Assembly: GCA_027575805.1 (NCBI GenBank)
Contig: JANBPU010000144.1
Location: forward strand, 1-42,108
Source of the DNA: Mycoemilia scoparia
Lineage: Eukaryota > Kickxellomycota > Kickxellomycetes > Kickxellales > Kickxellaceae
DNA length: 42,108 nucleotides
Direction: 5' to 3'
Below are positions 12,166 to 23,476 of this stretch, piece after piece. The position numbers were made by a program, and so were the translations under genes. The notes below the pieces were generated by a model. The model saw nothing but the letters and a program-made list of their open reading frames with translations, ran no database searches and was not told the DNA's origin. Numbering within the stretch: the first letter of the stretch is position 1; every line of letters begins with the position of its first letter.

Positions 12166-15100
12166 TCAATATTTGGTAGACTTTTTAAACTGCTCCTGGC
12201 CATCCAAAGTAGACTCGCTGACACTACGTTTCCTTGTTTGGGCATTTCCTATTTTATAGCAGACTTGCTTGCATCTATAAAAAATTATACAGCAAATGTC
12301 AACAGAGAGAATATTGTAAAGCTAATTAGAGCCAAAAGTGTGAATATTGGTGATGCAGACATAAGGTTTCATAGCCCATACCTTTCCTTATCAGTACATC
12401 TTTGTCCACACTGTTTAGTGGGATTGCCAATGTGATCCGGGCTTGGCTGGATATCCTCGACTGCAGTATCTGATAATTGTCAATGACCATGATAGTTAGG
12501 ACTCGAATGGCTTTTCAACGCCTATTACGTAAAAGTGCCTTACCACTCTACAAAGTTTTTAATGCCAATAGCGCATCAGTTATTATCAAGTATAGTCAAA
12601 TAAAATATAGAAAATGGAAATTTTGTTTGCATTTGGGATATCTACCTCTTGTTTGATGTACGTGGAAAGCCATTCATTATCAGTCGAAAAGTATCTGCTC
12701 TTTTGCTGGATAGGAGACATGACAACTGCTTCTGTCCCAACTAAGTTTACAAAACCCAGATCAAAAAATTGTAACTCAAACCTGTACAAAGATTTTTATA
12801 ATTTTGAATCTTCACCTAACCCACCTTGGTCATCGCATCCTATATGGGCATTTATATACTCTACATCCTGATCAAAGTTTCCTTCCAGAACAAATTCCTG
12901 GGGTTTGACCAGTCTCTTCAAGCTACATATAAATTTATAAATTAGTAGCTATTCATGAACATTAAAGCATGCTAAAAACCCTTTGTGTTTATATATGCCT
13001 TACCTTATACGACGAAATGCCAAGAGTTTATTGGTATTTGTCCATACCAACACTGTGCACCAAAGGACCTTGCTGTGCTTGCCATGGAATGCCGGGCTGT
13101 TATTGAGGCATACAGATACGAGGATCTCACTCATCCCACTTGACCTGCTTTCTCTCTATTATAAAACATATTATATATATATATATATATATATAACAAT
13201 TTAGACACCAATGTAAAGAAAGGTCAACTTTTTCTGCTACCGATTTACCTGATGAACACTAATGTAGAACTTTGGAAAACATTCTGTTGCTTTTATAACC
13301 TGATTCCCGAATGGTGGCTTTCGATTCAAGATCTTGATTTACAGGCAGTTGTTTTAGAAGTCATCCATACACTGGTGGAATGGTCTTCATAAAGTAGTAT
13401 ATGATGTTCTATAAATCCCAGCTTACATGTTCAATTTTCCTGGGATCCATTTGCGAAAGCTGGCCAATATTCCTTACTCCGTTGTCATAAAATGTTTTGG
13501 AGTACTTTGGTCCTATTTTATCTACCTGACACAGGACTTTGAATGAGGTATCCCAGGTCTCTGCTGAAATGAACCTATGCAGCATGATGGCTTGACAGAT
13601 CCCTTGCACATCTCCTTTATTCGAGTAGTGTTCAATTATGCACTTGGTAACCCTTAGGCCATGCTGGAATATTTGTCCCATGCTCCTGTTTATCCCAGGT
13701 GCTGCAGGACTATCCTTAATGTCTATCCCACCCATATTGCACTAATAAACAGAACTCTTCATCAGTGAACATTTGCTCTATACTATACTTTCTGCCAATT
13801 GGGCATCTAGACAGCTTATACACAATAATACCTGGAATAGTATATACATCTTATCTGCGACATCCTTTACTTTTCCTTTCAGCGGGTACTTGATTGCAAT
13901 GTGTTTGTTTAGTTCATTGAGCAGTCCCTTTTCTCCCATTGCAACTCTCCATTCAGAAAACTCCTCTGCCTTGCACATCGCTTCCAGCTTTCAAAGAAAA
14001 TAAGTATTAATAAGATCAATTAGAAAAGATTTTGGTAATATATGCATATCCCAACAAAAATATATTTGCTATCTTACTATTTGTTGAAAAGTAGGGTTCT
14101 CTGGCAGGCCTTTTACTATTTTCATGGTTGTGAATCTCAAATAGTATCTTGCCATGCTTTTCCCTAGCTCTATATGTTATATTCAAAAAGAAAGTGTACT
14201 AGTAAGTAGCTTGGAACAAAAGCATATAATTGACAAGAATATTGTTACATACCAAGCGGGATAAGTGATTTGTAGGTCTTGTTTTGCTGTATGAGCCCAG
14301 CGCCCTCAAGATCATCGATAACCCTGTCTGTAAATCCTGGATAGACAAACCTTGAGTTCAAATTCAAATAACAAGCTAAGAGATCGTTGTATATCTACTA
14401 TACGACTACTTACTATCTAGACGCTCTTTTGGATCTATATGGACAACATCCGCATCTTCTCCTGGAAGTTTGTAATACAGCGGATTTTTGTGGATACGGA
14501 TAGCAAGGAAGGTCGACTGAAGCCTATAAAAATATATATAATTCATCCAGAAAAATAAAAATGATAAAAGTTGTTTCCTTCATGTTGCTTAAAGACGTTA
14601 ATAAATAGGTCGTATGCTCAAATGATAGCTACCATCTTTTCGCATCTTCCTTGTTGAATAGACATCCTAAACATATTTCAGCATTGAGGTGCTCCACTAG
14701 GTTTTCATGGAGCCTATAACCAAATTATAAAGGTCGAATTAGCTTTTTGGAACATCAATAAACCACAAATGCTTGGGATAAAAAACAAATGCATTATACT
14801 TGCGTGCTTTCAAGTACTTCGCATCCCGACATCATCGTCTCATATTTGTTTCTGTTGTTCTCAGATGTCATTATTACTGCAACCCCATCTTTATCGAACT
14901 GGGGTCTACCTGCTCTCCCCATCATCTGCAAGATCTCCATCTGAGAGTATTCGCAAAACTTTCCACCATCATATCCTGCCAAGAAATGAAAAGCTTTAGA
15001 AACAGTGTAGTGCGTATGAATCCTATATAGAAATTGATTTTATATTTACCCATTGTCCCCTTTATTACGACAAGATGTGCTGGGAGATTAACCTATTTGG

Positions 15101-17909
15101 GTCCATAACAACGTTTGGTGTGGGCTTGAAAATTTATCCCGAATTTTATCAATCAATATACATAATATATAAAGTTTATGTAGATCTGCTTACTCCGACA
15201 GCCAAAGTAGATGTGGTACCTAGGATGTATAATATATTAAGATGTCAGCTTAAAAATAAATATAGCTTATAAGTCCGGACTCCAATGAAGAGAACATACA
15301 TAGAATGCTAATGCAGTTTTCTAAAAAGAGACTTTCAATCTTCTTTCGATCTCCAAAGTCAAGTCCAGCATGGTGGAATCCGACGCCGTAACGCGAGAAT
15401 TCTATTCAAGGTGAGAGTTAGATTAAAGGTATTGGATTATAGCATGAAAGCACGCAATGAGAGAAAAATGCATACCATCCAACTTTTTATCAACAAATGT
15501 CCTCTGACTAAATAGTTTAAAATTAGACGTTTGATCATCAATGCAATAGCGCCAATATATGACTCTGAATAGCCTAAATTTGTGCAATTGAAATAACAGC
15601 ATACCATTTTTGGTGTGGTGCTGTTGACTCCTTTTTTATCTCTTCGACCAATGTATGACAAGACTGCTGTGTAGATTTTCTGGTGCTACAAAACTGGAAT
15701 CACTCATAGCATTACGAGTGGAAAAACAGCCAAGAGGTGCCAAACAAAGTGATGGATGTTTACCACAAGTGTTGGTTTTCCGTTGCTGTGCTTTCTTATT
15801 ATCTCCATCAGCCTATACAAATTTATATTAAAAAATCCATAGAAAATCTTAGCATTGCTGAGAACATGTACCTTTTTGAGACCGAATATTTATTTTTAGC
15901 TATACTTGCTTGTAATCCAAGTTTCTTTCAAACATAAATGGCTTCTCACTCATTGGAAAACCATAAACAACCTTTGAAAGAGGAACTGGCCTGTAGCTTT
16001 CATCAAATACACAAACTTCGGTTTCCGTGTTGGTCTTGTCTTTACTTATCCACTGAGAGATGTCTTCAACATTCTTGACTGTGGCAGAGACTGCAATGAA
16101 TCTTATGTCCTGGTTTAGCGACTTCAAACGACTGACAATGGCTTCAAGTGTTGCTCCACGCTTCTCTTTAATGATATGCACTTCGTCAATCTAACAAGGT
16201 TTTTAAAAAGCATATATTAGGGCATCTTTAATGGATAAGGTCGTATACTGTGAATAAACAATGCAATGTTTACCAGCATGAGCTTGATGCTAGAAATGAA
16301 ACTTTTGTGCTTTTTCCACTTCCTGGTATAGGCATCCCACTTTTCCGGAGTGCTTATTCTAAAAAACAGAAGTGTATAACCCAAGAATCTCATTATAAAC
16401 TTTAGAAATGCCAAAATTACTCAAAGATCTGCTATTAGTTATACAATTTCTATAACCAGATACGATACTTACATCAATGTTTTGCTCTCCATTGCCTTCA
16501 TTGCTCCATAGTCAGTGTCACTAGTAAACATTTGGCCTAAATAAAAGGTTACTTTTACTGCCTTTCATAATGCATCTTTATATATTAAATGGAAAAGCAT
16601 AGCATGTATGGCTATAGTTACATTGAAAGCCAATATCTCCAAACTTTTTGTCCCAATCCTGAGCTCTTTCTGCGCATAATGCCTATAACGAGTTTAGTTA
16701 GCATATATGTATATCAACATCATCTTGATATCAAAGATGAGAGAAAGTTCGATATAAACCTAGGCAGTGCTACCTTTATTGGTGCCAAGTAGACGACTTT
16801 AATAGAACATGAATCTGGTCTGTTCAACATTGCTGCAATAGCCAGCTCCATCACACCCGTCTTTCCTGCTCCCGTTGGTGCTGTTATGAACAAAAGTAAA
16901 TATTATAATGGAGGTTCCAAGTTAATCTGGATACAAATACTATGTATAGATATGTACCACTTATCACTAAGCTCTTATTTCCTTGGAATACCTATGTGGA
17001 AGTAACTGAAGATAATATTATCAAGAACAGAATATGAACACACAGTCTATACATATACTGGACTGACCTTGGAAAAACATTCAGACTGCACCCGATTGAA
17101 GTATTGGAATGGGAAAATACTTTCAAATGGTGAGGCTTGTTATTGTCCAAGACAAATTTTATCGTTAATATAATGATGAAGCAAATGTGCACTATATTGT
17201 TTTTGCATATAAAAAGTCTAATAACTTTACTCACGGATTATAGAGCATGGTATTGCACCCGAAAATGGCGGGTTGTTGCATCTAACGAGGCTCTTTGTCG
17301 TAACTTGTGCACTATGTAATAATAACAACAAGATTAGGCCATATGCTATCTAATATAGAATCGATATGACATGATAAAGAATAATACTTCTGCTGCAACT
17401 TACTGAGCAACCTGGTTTGTAGTAGAGCGACTGTTGAATGTTGGGACTGCAGCTGTAGCCTGAGTATTTAAAATCTCTGGCATGTGGTGATTTTTTACCC
17501 ATGTAGTCTGACCAAGAGGTAAAGTGAGCCTTTGTCTTGAGCAACTACCACTGCTGCTATCAGCAGGAGCGGAGTTCATTTGAAACTGATTTGAATAGGT
17601 CGAATCCTTGGCGTTTATTGGAGTTCCCATGCAACTATTACTCATATAGGGATATCTATAACTATCGCTGGAATCTTTTCCAAATTTGCTAAAAAGTGAT
17701 GAACGACTTGGATCAATACTTTGTTGGATAAAATTTTGTGCTAAAGGTAGAGGCTGATAGGACGGCTGAATTGCTTGCTGGTCATTAAATTGAGCAGGAA
17801 GGACTGACGACCTAAGATCCATGGTATCACGAGGTGCTTCAAACTGTGCAAAGAAATCGTCCAGCTCTTGAAGCTCTTCCAGATTGACCTGATTTCTTTT
17901 CCCATCCAT
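12166..17909 (-). CDS. MER3: Meiotic DNA helicase MER3/HFM1
   Basis: The Ski2-like superfamily 2 helicase that promotes meiotic crossovers as a ZMM factor. At least 27 introns are needed. The exons read in order: a disordered N-terminus (17909-17402), SIFPFQYFNRVQSE, Walker A SAPTGAGKT (about 16870), the DEVH box IDEVHII (about 16190), VSATVKN, FCSTRKS, HHAGLDFGDR, TTSTLAVGVNLPAH, and QMMGRAGRPQFD (about 14910). A winged helix and Sec63 domain (ELGKSMARYYLRF, LFQCNMGGIDI) and helix-hairpin-helix follow. The C-terminal zinc knuckle typical of HFM1 (CGQRCTDKE then RCKQVCYKIG) ends at 12166. Introns 15813-15909 and 14714-14803 have GC donors. The joins around 12450-12790 are unresolved: the open segment FELQFFDLGF (12586-12789) looks coding, but its phase does not match the preceding donor. 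It converges with the basic-protein gene at 11987. Confidence 0.92.
13171..13195. repeat. (TA)n microsatellite inside a MER3 intron
   Basis: About twelve TA units between MER3 exons in the Sec63 C-terminal region. No effect on reading frame is evident. Confidence 0.8.
14714..14803 (-). other. GC-AG intron in MER3 (helicase/winged-helix boundary)
   Basis: The donor is AGCAC|GCAAGT and the acceptor GTTATAG|G. The join gives CEVLESTLHENLVEHL, matching the conserved HFM1 sequence in this region. Read-through gives STQV and then a stop. Confidence 0.85.
15813..15909 (-). other. GC-AG intron in MER3 (between the RecA-like domains)
   Basis: The donor is TACAA|GCAAGT and the acceptor TGTATAG|G. The join gives NLDYKLMEIIRKHSNGKPTL, as expected before FCSTRKS. 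Using the overlapping GT donor shifts the next exon into a non-homologous frame. Confidence 0.85.
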
Positions 17910-18055
17910 TATAAAACAAGTTGTCGGTAATTATGATGTGTAGGTGTATTTAAACTGAATTTTAAGCAGAAATGTTGAAAATAGCACCAAAGATGCATGA
18001 TAAATAAGGAATCGGATAAAAATATATATAGTGCAATTTCTCTAGGCGCATACAC

Positions 18056-18930
18056 TCAATTATCTTTAGGCTTGCCATCAGTATCTGCCCTGTCACTGCC
18101 AGAGCCGATACTATCTGAAATATCCTTGAATGATGGGCGACTGTTGAGCAAGGCCATGATACCCGATGCTATAAATGGAAATCCGTATTAAAAAGGTCAA
18201 TTTGGTTTTAAACTGCTGGGTGAATGCTAAGCTAATACTTACTCCATGCAATGCTAGTTAGTATAGGTCTGCTCGCCCCAGTTAGAGAGACCATGCCATT
18301 AGCCTTTTCTAGCACTTGTCTTCTTTTTCTTATAGACCAAACTACAGTTAATGCTAGCAATGCTGTTGCTGTATACTTTATAAGTGGGTTTACTGGCTCA
18401 TAGTCGATCTTGGATGTGCCAGGATAAATTGCAACTGGAACTTGTTTAGACTCTGTTATTCCCGAGAATGCATGATTTAGACACCGAATCTACACCACAT
18501 ATTGACAAAGTCATGATAAATACTATATTTGGTGGCTGATGTTGTTCCTATATAGCCTAAAGTGACACTATACTTACTACTGGGCTTGCATAAAGCGGCT
18601 TAACATCTTGGCTTGCCTCCGTAGCTTGAAAACCATAAAAAATATATTTCTTGGATATCATATGATTACTATTATAGATAGTTTAGTTATCCCAATGGAT
18701 TTTCCTAAATACCTTTTGGGCTAGGCTTTGAATCGCTCTCACCCATCTCTTCAAGAAGATAGTTGTAATAGTCCACTATGCCGTTATGATGTGGGATTGA
18801 TATATCTGGTTGAATGCTTTATTTTATTACTGTAATAACATAATTTGCTAATAAAACGCAGTTTTAGCTATTGTGGGATATCATTTTATATGCCTGTCAA
18901 ACTTTACCTTGGATCAAAAAAGTGATACAT
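18056..18930 (-). CDS. Small single-pass membrane protein of unknown function
   Basis: I do not recognise the family. Five exons join in one frame: 18930-18908, 18816-18713, 18624-18578, 18489-18243 and 18168-18056, for 177 residues. The N-terminus is MYHFFDPSIQPDISIPHH followed by an acidic stretch. A clear hydrophobic segment (LIKYTATALLALTVVWSI) is followed by the positive cluster RKRRQ, and the tail is serine- and aspartate-rich. The positive cluster directly after the hydrophobic segment resembles a membrane or tail-anchor topology signal. The target membrane cannot be told. It lies between MER3 (146 bases away) and RMI1 (104 bases away) on the same strand. The first exon carries only 23 coding bases, so the start is the weakest part of the model. 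Confidence 0.65.
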
Positions 18931-19034
18931 TTTAGCTGATATTTCATGTTCGATGCAAAGTCCAAATACGCCATACTGTACACTAATAACAAACTCCCTG
19001 TTTTAAAACAAATACTTGAAACAAAGAACTGCTA

Positions 19035-21139
19035 TTATAAAAATATTAGCTCTAAAAGTAGTGGTGCATCATGCGCTTTGGAATCGCTATCTAGCAATTC
19101 CATCTTGAATTTAGCCTTTTTATTTAATATTTTTTCGACCATCAACTTTTGGATAGGTGCTGCGTCTACAGATGACTTGATCCTTGTCATTAGATCTTTT
19201 GGGGACATTTCGAGCACAGAAGATAATGGCTAAAATTAATGTAAAAAAGCTATTGTTATTTCATTATATTCTGCTATAGGCCTCTTTTTTATTTCAGAAA
19301 AGAATAGCACTTGCCTCTTTTGGTATATTGACACACAGTATATCCTGGTTGGCATCTTGCATAACAGCTGTAACCCTAAAGTTCGATGCAGTACACAACA
19401 GCTTTCCAAAGTTCACAATAGAAGCCTTTAGATCGCATCATTAGTTAGTTGGCTGGTTTTGGTAATTATCGAATACGCCATCAATGCTACTCACCTCAAC
19501 AAAAACCTGCTTTTGTTGCTGCTTTTTTATGATATCTTGAACTTGACTGATCGATACCGTAGGTATGCTTACTGAACTAAAGGAAATGTCTTCTTCAAAT
19601 TCTGAAATATCCAAGGAAATGCTAGCGATCTGGTCGTCGTCTATGTCGTCAAACTTTAAGTCGTCGTCGTCGTCATCATCATCCAGTGTAATATCAATTA
19701 CCCTGCCGCTCCCTGTTTGACCTTTAGTCTCTGATATTTTGTTTGGAATATTGTTATTTACATGCAGTGCTTCTTGATTTGAAAAAACACTTGTAACTTT
19801 AGAACTATCTTTCATTGGAGTCGAATCCTTTTTCTATATTCACAAATAGACGATCTCTTTGTTTCACCTATCCTATAATACAAGAAAATGGCTGTAGATA
19901 TTGAGATGACAAACACTTACCACTTTTCTTGCCATTGAAAATATATCATCGTCATCATCACTGTCTATAAAATCAAACATGTCATCATCTGATTCTGTAA
20001 TGTATACTGGGCCAGAATTCTTGAGGCTTTTAGGTGGTTGCTTAGGCGGGCTCGGTTGCTCCATGCTAGGCTTCGCAATATCTGTTTTTGAGTAAGCGAA
20101 AAGGGTTAAAATGCCGATTAATTGTGATATAATATATTTTATATAATGGGACGATAAATATGTCTATCGTAACATTATGACTCACTTTTAGTTGACATGG
20201 AAGAACCATTATCGAGAGTAGTTTGCACTGTTCTACTTTCGTTGCCACTCCCTCCTCTGTCTCCAATCCTATAAATAAATGTATAGTCAAAATAGCATCA
20301 AATTTCTGTTCTTGGCAGAGGGATAAATTACAGAGTCTCGTAACGATTCAATTCTTACTTTAACAAACCCTTTAGCCTATGTCTTAGTGTGATGTTATGA
20401 TATTTTGGTGGGTGTCCTCCTAGAACTAATATATCTGAAGGCCCAACTTGGTAGAACCCCATATTCGCTGCAATCATAACAGGATTTCGAACAACCACCT
20501 ATATTTGTTGCACAAAAATAAAATACGATCCAGAATCTGATGTTGTTTGAGCATCAACAAGTAAAGAAAAACCATAAATGCTTCTACCTTTGTTCCTATT
20601 GGCATTTCAACAGATAGACTCTCGATCCTGACACTTTCGATAACAGAGACTTGATGTTTACCATCAGTCAAAACCAACTTTATCATGTTTCTAGGGAGCT
20701 TGGGCTCTTTTTGTAACTCCTCATCATTTACAATAGATTCTAATCCAGCTAGAGAAAGTTTGTGCTGTGATTCTTTTCGCTTAAAGTAGTCTTCTCTCTC
20801 CTTCAATCCTTGCCAGAGTTGGTAGTTGCTAACGCCAATATCGGTAACATTCTGTACTTGCAAAAGCGTGGGCCTGTTAGCCAATTCCAGGACTTTACTT
20901 GATCCTTTTATTGTTTTTGGAATTAAAATGGGCTGACATGCTTCTGATATATCAAAGTCCAGAAGTTGATCAAGAATCAGCCCAGCAAGAGCAACCTCGC
21001 TTAGATTGGCAATATCTTTATTGTGTTTTATTTTTATTTCCTCAGTCAAGTGCTTTACGCATTCATCGAGCCAGTGGTCGGAAAACTTTATATTATATTT
21101 GGAATGCAAAAGATTCTTTGCTAGTGTTATCACTGACAT
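19035..21139 (-). CDS. RMI1: RecQ-mediated genome instability protein 1 (RMI1)
   Basis: The OB-fold subunit of the RecQ helicase-Top3-Rmi1 complex that dissolves double Holliday junctions. Seven exons sum exactly in frame to 526 residues: 21139-20588, 20498-20359, 20268-20186, 20081-19921, 19833-19495, 19425-19315 and 19229-19035. The N-terminal region has the three-helix segment (FSDHWLDECVKHL). The OB fold follows: LPRNMIKLVLTDGKHQVSVIE, EMPIGTK joined to VVVRNPVMIAANMGFYQVGP, then ILVLGG. The middle is acidic, with an uninterrupted run of eight aspartates. The C-terminal part (ASIVNFGKLLCTASNFRV to PLSSVLEMSP) resembles the second OB domain of longer RMI1 proteins. The intron at 19230-19314 has a GC donor. 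It is the third gene in a same-strand group with MER3. Confidence 0.9.
19230..19314 (-). other. GC-AG intron in RMI1
   Basis: The donor is AAAGAG|GCAAGT and the acceptor AATTTTAG|CC. It joins CVNIPKE to PLSSVLEMSPKDLMTRIK, leaving the final exon open to its natural stop. The alternative GT donor four bases on leads to a different, shorter frame. Confidence 0.75.
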
Positions 21140-21500
21140 GGGTTCCTAGCATAAATTCATACCAGTCTTTTTGTGAATAAAATTACAAGAAAATATAAGC
21201 AAACGTATTTTATGAGAAATGTACCCTTGCACAAAGAATATCAATAAAGTGAAATTTTGTACCTTAATTATTTTAAGGCTACAATTATGGGGTAAATGCT
21301 TGCTAGAAAAATCAGGAATAAATGTGCTAAATCGAAAAATCAATAAACATTGAGGAAGTGTCATGGATTTGTTTCAAAAAAGACATACGCACTATCGGTA
21401 TAAAAGCTAGGAAATCAACTAATACTACAAAATATTCATATATATTTGGGTGACCATTTACTAGACATCAAGAACAAGATATATATTTCATATATATCGC
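21140..21500. other. Intergenic region between RMI1 and the HAX1-like gene
   Basis: About 360 AT-rich bases, expected to hold the RMI1 promoter and the 3' end of the upstream gene. No other feature seen. Confidence 0.5.
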
Positions 21501-22940
21501 CTATAGGCCAATTATTTTTTTGATACGCTCCAAGAATCCTGCGCTATGACCATTGTTTCTGTCTTGATCAATAAAACTATCTGGGTCATATATCCCACCA
21601 TCCTTGTTGTGCTGCACAAAGGCTTGGTTGTTGGTATTAGGTCCCGGTGCAACTGATACTGAGGTCTCAACGGTCCCATCTGGCTTGGTCGTGACTTTTT
21701 TGGTTTCAACAGAACCATCAGGCAAAGTCCGCGTAGCTAGACTATAGTATGTAGAGTACTGTTTGATATCATCACCACTACCCATTTTGCCAAAGTCTCC
21801 ACCACCGAAGGGATGTTGGTGCCATCCCTGACCTATATCACCATGGAGGGAACCGTCTGGCATCCCATTATAAAAGTATGAAAAGAATGGAGTCGGACCA
21901 TGTGGCATATCCGCATTTGGATATCCTGGACTATTAAGGTCGGAACAATTTGAATTTGTGGTCTCTGTGGTTTTTGTAGTTCCATCAGGGAAAGTTTCTA
22001 CTCGCTTTGTTGTAATCACCCCGTTTTCATTTCTAGTAGAAACAGTAACAGATGAGCTACTCCAAAAATTTTGACTACCATCCTTTGGTGACAGATCACT
22101 GGCATTAGGTGTTGACTTGAGGGATACCTTTTCAAAGCTCTCCAAGGCGTGATCGATTTTATCAACAACCAACTCATGCCACATCTGATCAAGCATAAAT
22201 GTAATTGGCTTCCTCATACTGGAAATGACTCCTTCATCAAATATACTTCCCGGAAGTTGAGATCTTACATAGTCTACAGGGTGGCGTTGGCTAGGCTCAT
22301 CAGGTATCTGAGATGATGCGTTCAGACAAAAGCCTTTGCCGCCATTGTTACTAAATCCTGGCTTCAAAATCGACCTTCGCAGTCCACTGCCATAATCTTT
22401 AAACCCTGGGGCCTTTTCATCACCATCATTAATAGCCCCAATATGATCTATCTGGTCTTCAATGTCATGGTGTTGCTCTTCGATGATCTTAACATCAAAC
22501 GGTCTATCGCCCATGTCTTTGTCCGAAATAGTTCTCGAAGACATCAAAATGCTCAGTGGCAGCCATATACTATTAAATATGCCGTCAATAGGATTTATAT
22601 TTTGAGGACCATTGCTGTATGAATCATCAAAAGTTCCTTTGGAATTATATCCCGCAATATCACCATTTTTCTTGCCGGTAAATATTTCTGAACTTGTCGG
22701 TGGTTTCACTATGTTTGATCCGGAATCATATTTGGAGTTAATAGGATATTTTTCGCTAAAATTTGGAGGGTATGAGGGCAAGCTTTTTCGTGCCTCTTGT
22801 GCTATGTCGGTAAACAGCTTTTCAAATCGAGAAAACGTATCAAACATGGTGTGTTCAAGTAATTCAGAGCAGGCATTGAATATTTCGGAAATATCTGGAG
22901 GAACTCTCCTGTCATCGCCACCTCCATTTCTTTGTGACAT
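21501..22940 (-). CDS. HAX1-like protein (possible mitochondrial partner protein)
   Basis: An intronless 479-residue protein, unusual here since nearly all neighbours have introns. The N-terminal part has FSRFEKLFTDIAQEARKSLP followed by SYPP, which resembles the F-rich segment ending in LPSHPP in animal HAX1. Later comes LRRSILKPG. The C-terminal part has two related motifs, ITTKRVETFPDGTTKTTETT and SLATRTLPDGSVETKKVTTK, followed by PDGTVETSV. This looks like the HAX1 C-terminal pattern of T-rich strands separated by PDG turns. The protein ends in a short amphipathic segment, FLERIKKIIGL. Yeast Mpm1 is an alternative comparison. HAX1 acts in mitochondria with CLPB in animals; any such role here is inference. 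It is transcribed divergently from TAD3. Confidence 0.6.
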   Translation of the reverse strand: MSQRNGGGDDRRVPPDISEIFNACSELLEHTMFDTFSRFEKLFTDIAQEARKSLPSYPPNFSEKYPINSKYDSGSNIVKPPTSSEIFTGKKNGDIAGYNSKGTFDDSYSNGPQNINPIDGIFNSIWLPLSILMSSRTISDKDMGDRPFDVKIIEEQHHDIEDQIDHIGAINDGDEKAPGFKDYGSGLRRSILKPGFSNNGGKGFCLNASSQIPDEPSQRHPVDYVRSQLPGSIFDEGVISSMRKPITFMLDQMWHELVVDKIDHALESFEKVSLKSTPNASDLSPKDGSQNFWSSSSVTVSTRNENGVITTKRVETFPDGTTKTTETTNSNCSDLNSPGYPNADMPHGPTPFFSYFYNGMPDGSLHGDIGQGWHQHPFGGGDFGKMGSGDDIKQYSTYYSLATRTLPDGSVETKKVTTKPDGTVETSVSVAPGPNTNNQAFVQHNKDGGIYDPDSFIDQDRNNGHSAGFLERIKKIIGL

Positions 22941-23476
22941 TTTTGGAAATCCAATTCTTCAAATAAAATCAATGTATTGGAATTTGTTTTCTGAACGATA
23001 CGAAAGTACGCAGTTGAAGTGTGGTTTAATAAAAGGTATGTATATTGACAACCAATCAGATCGGCTCGTGTTTGTGTATGAGTTGAAAATGAAAACCTCA
23101 AACAATTTGTTTGAAAATGACCCTTTTAAATACCAAAAACAGTTACAGAGATACGTATTATGGGACTACTTGATTCTATTATATCATTGTTTTTTTTAAG
23201 AAGCAATTTTGATATTGATAAAAATTTATAATAAAAGTCCATGACACAAAAAAATGAAGTTGTAAAACCGAATAACAAAATATAATATCTTGGTATATCA
23301 ACCAAGGTCATTAAATCTCAATTGCCTCAATTGCCTGCTTGTTTAGAGTTAGGAGTTTTAAATCTTCACCCATAACATTTTTTCTACATACTTCATCAAA
23401 AAGTATTAGAGAACAATTTTGCGAATCAACAAAACGAAAAATTCTATGCTATATTCAGTTGACCTGTTTGACAACA
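22941..23476. other. Divergent intergenic region, HAX1-like gene and TAD3
   Basis: About 540 AT-rich bases, presumably with both promoters. An in-frame ATG at 23339 could extend TAD3 by 46 residues, but the family-like start MSGDCVKERT at 23477 is preferred. Nothing else seen. Confidence 0.5.
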
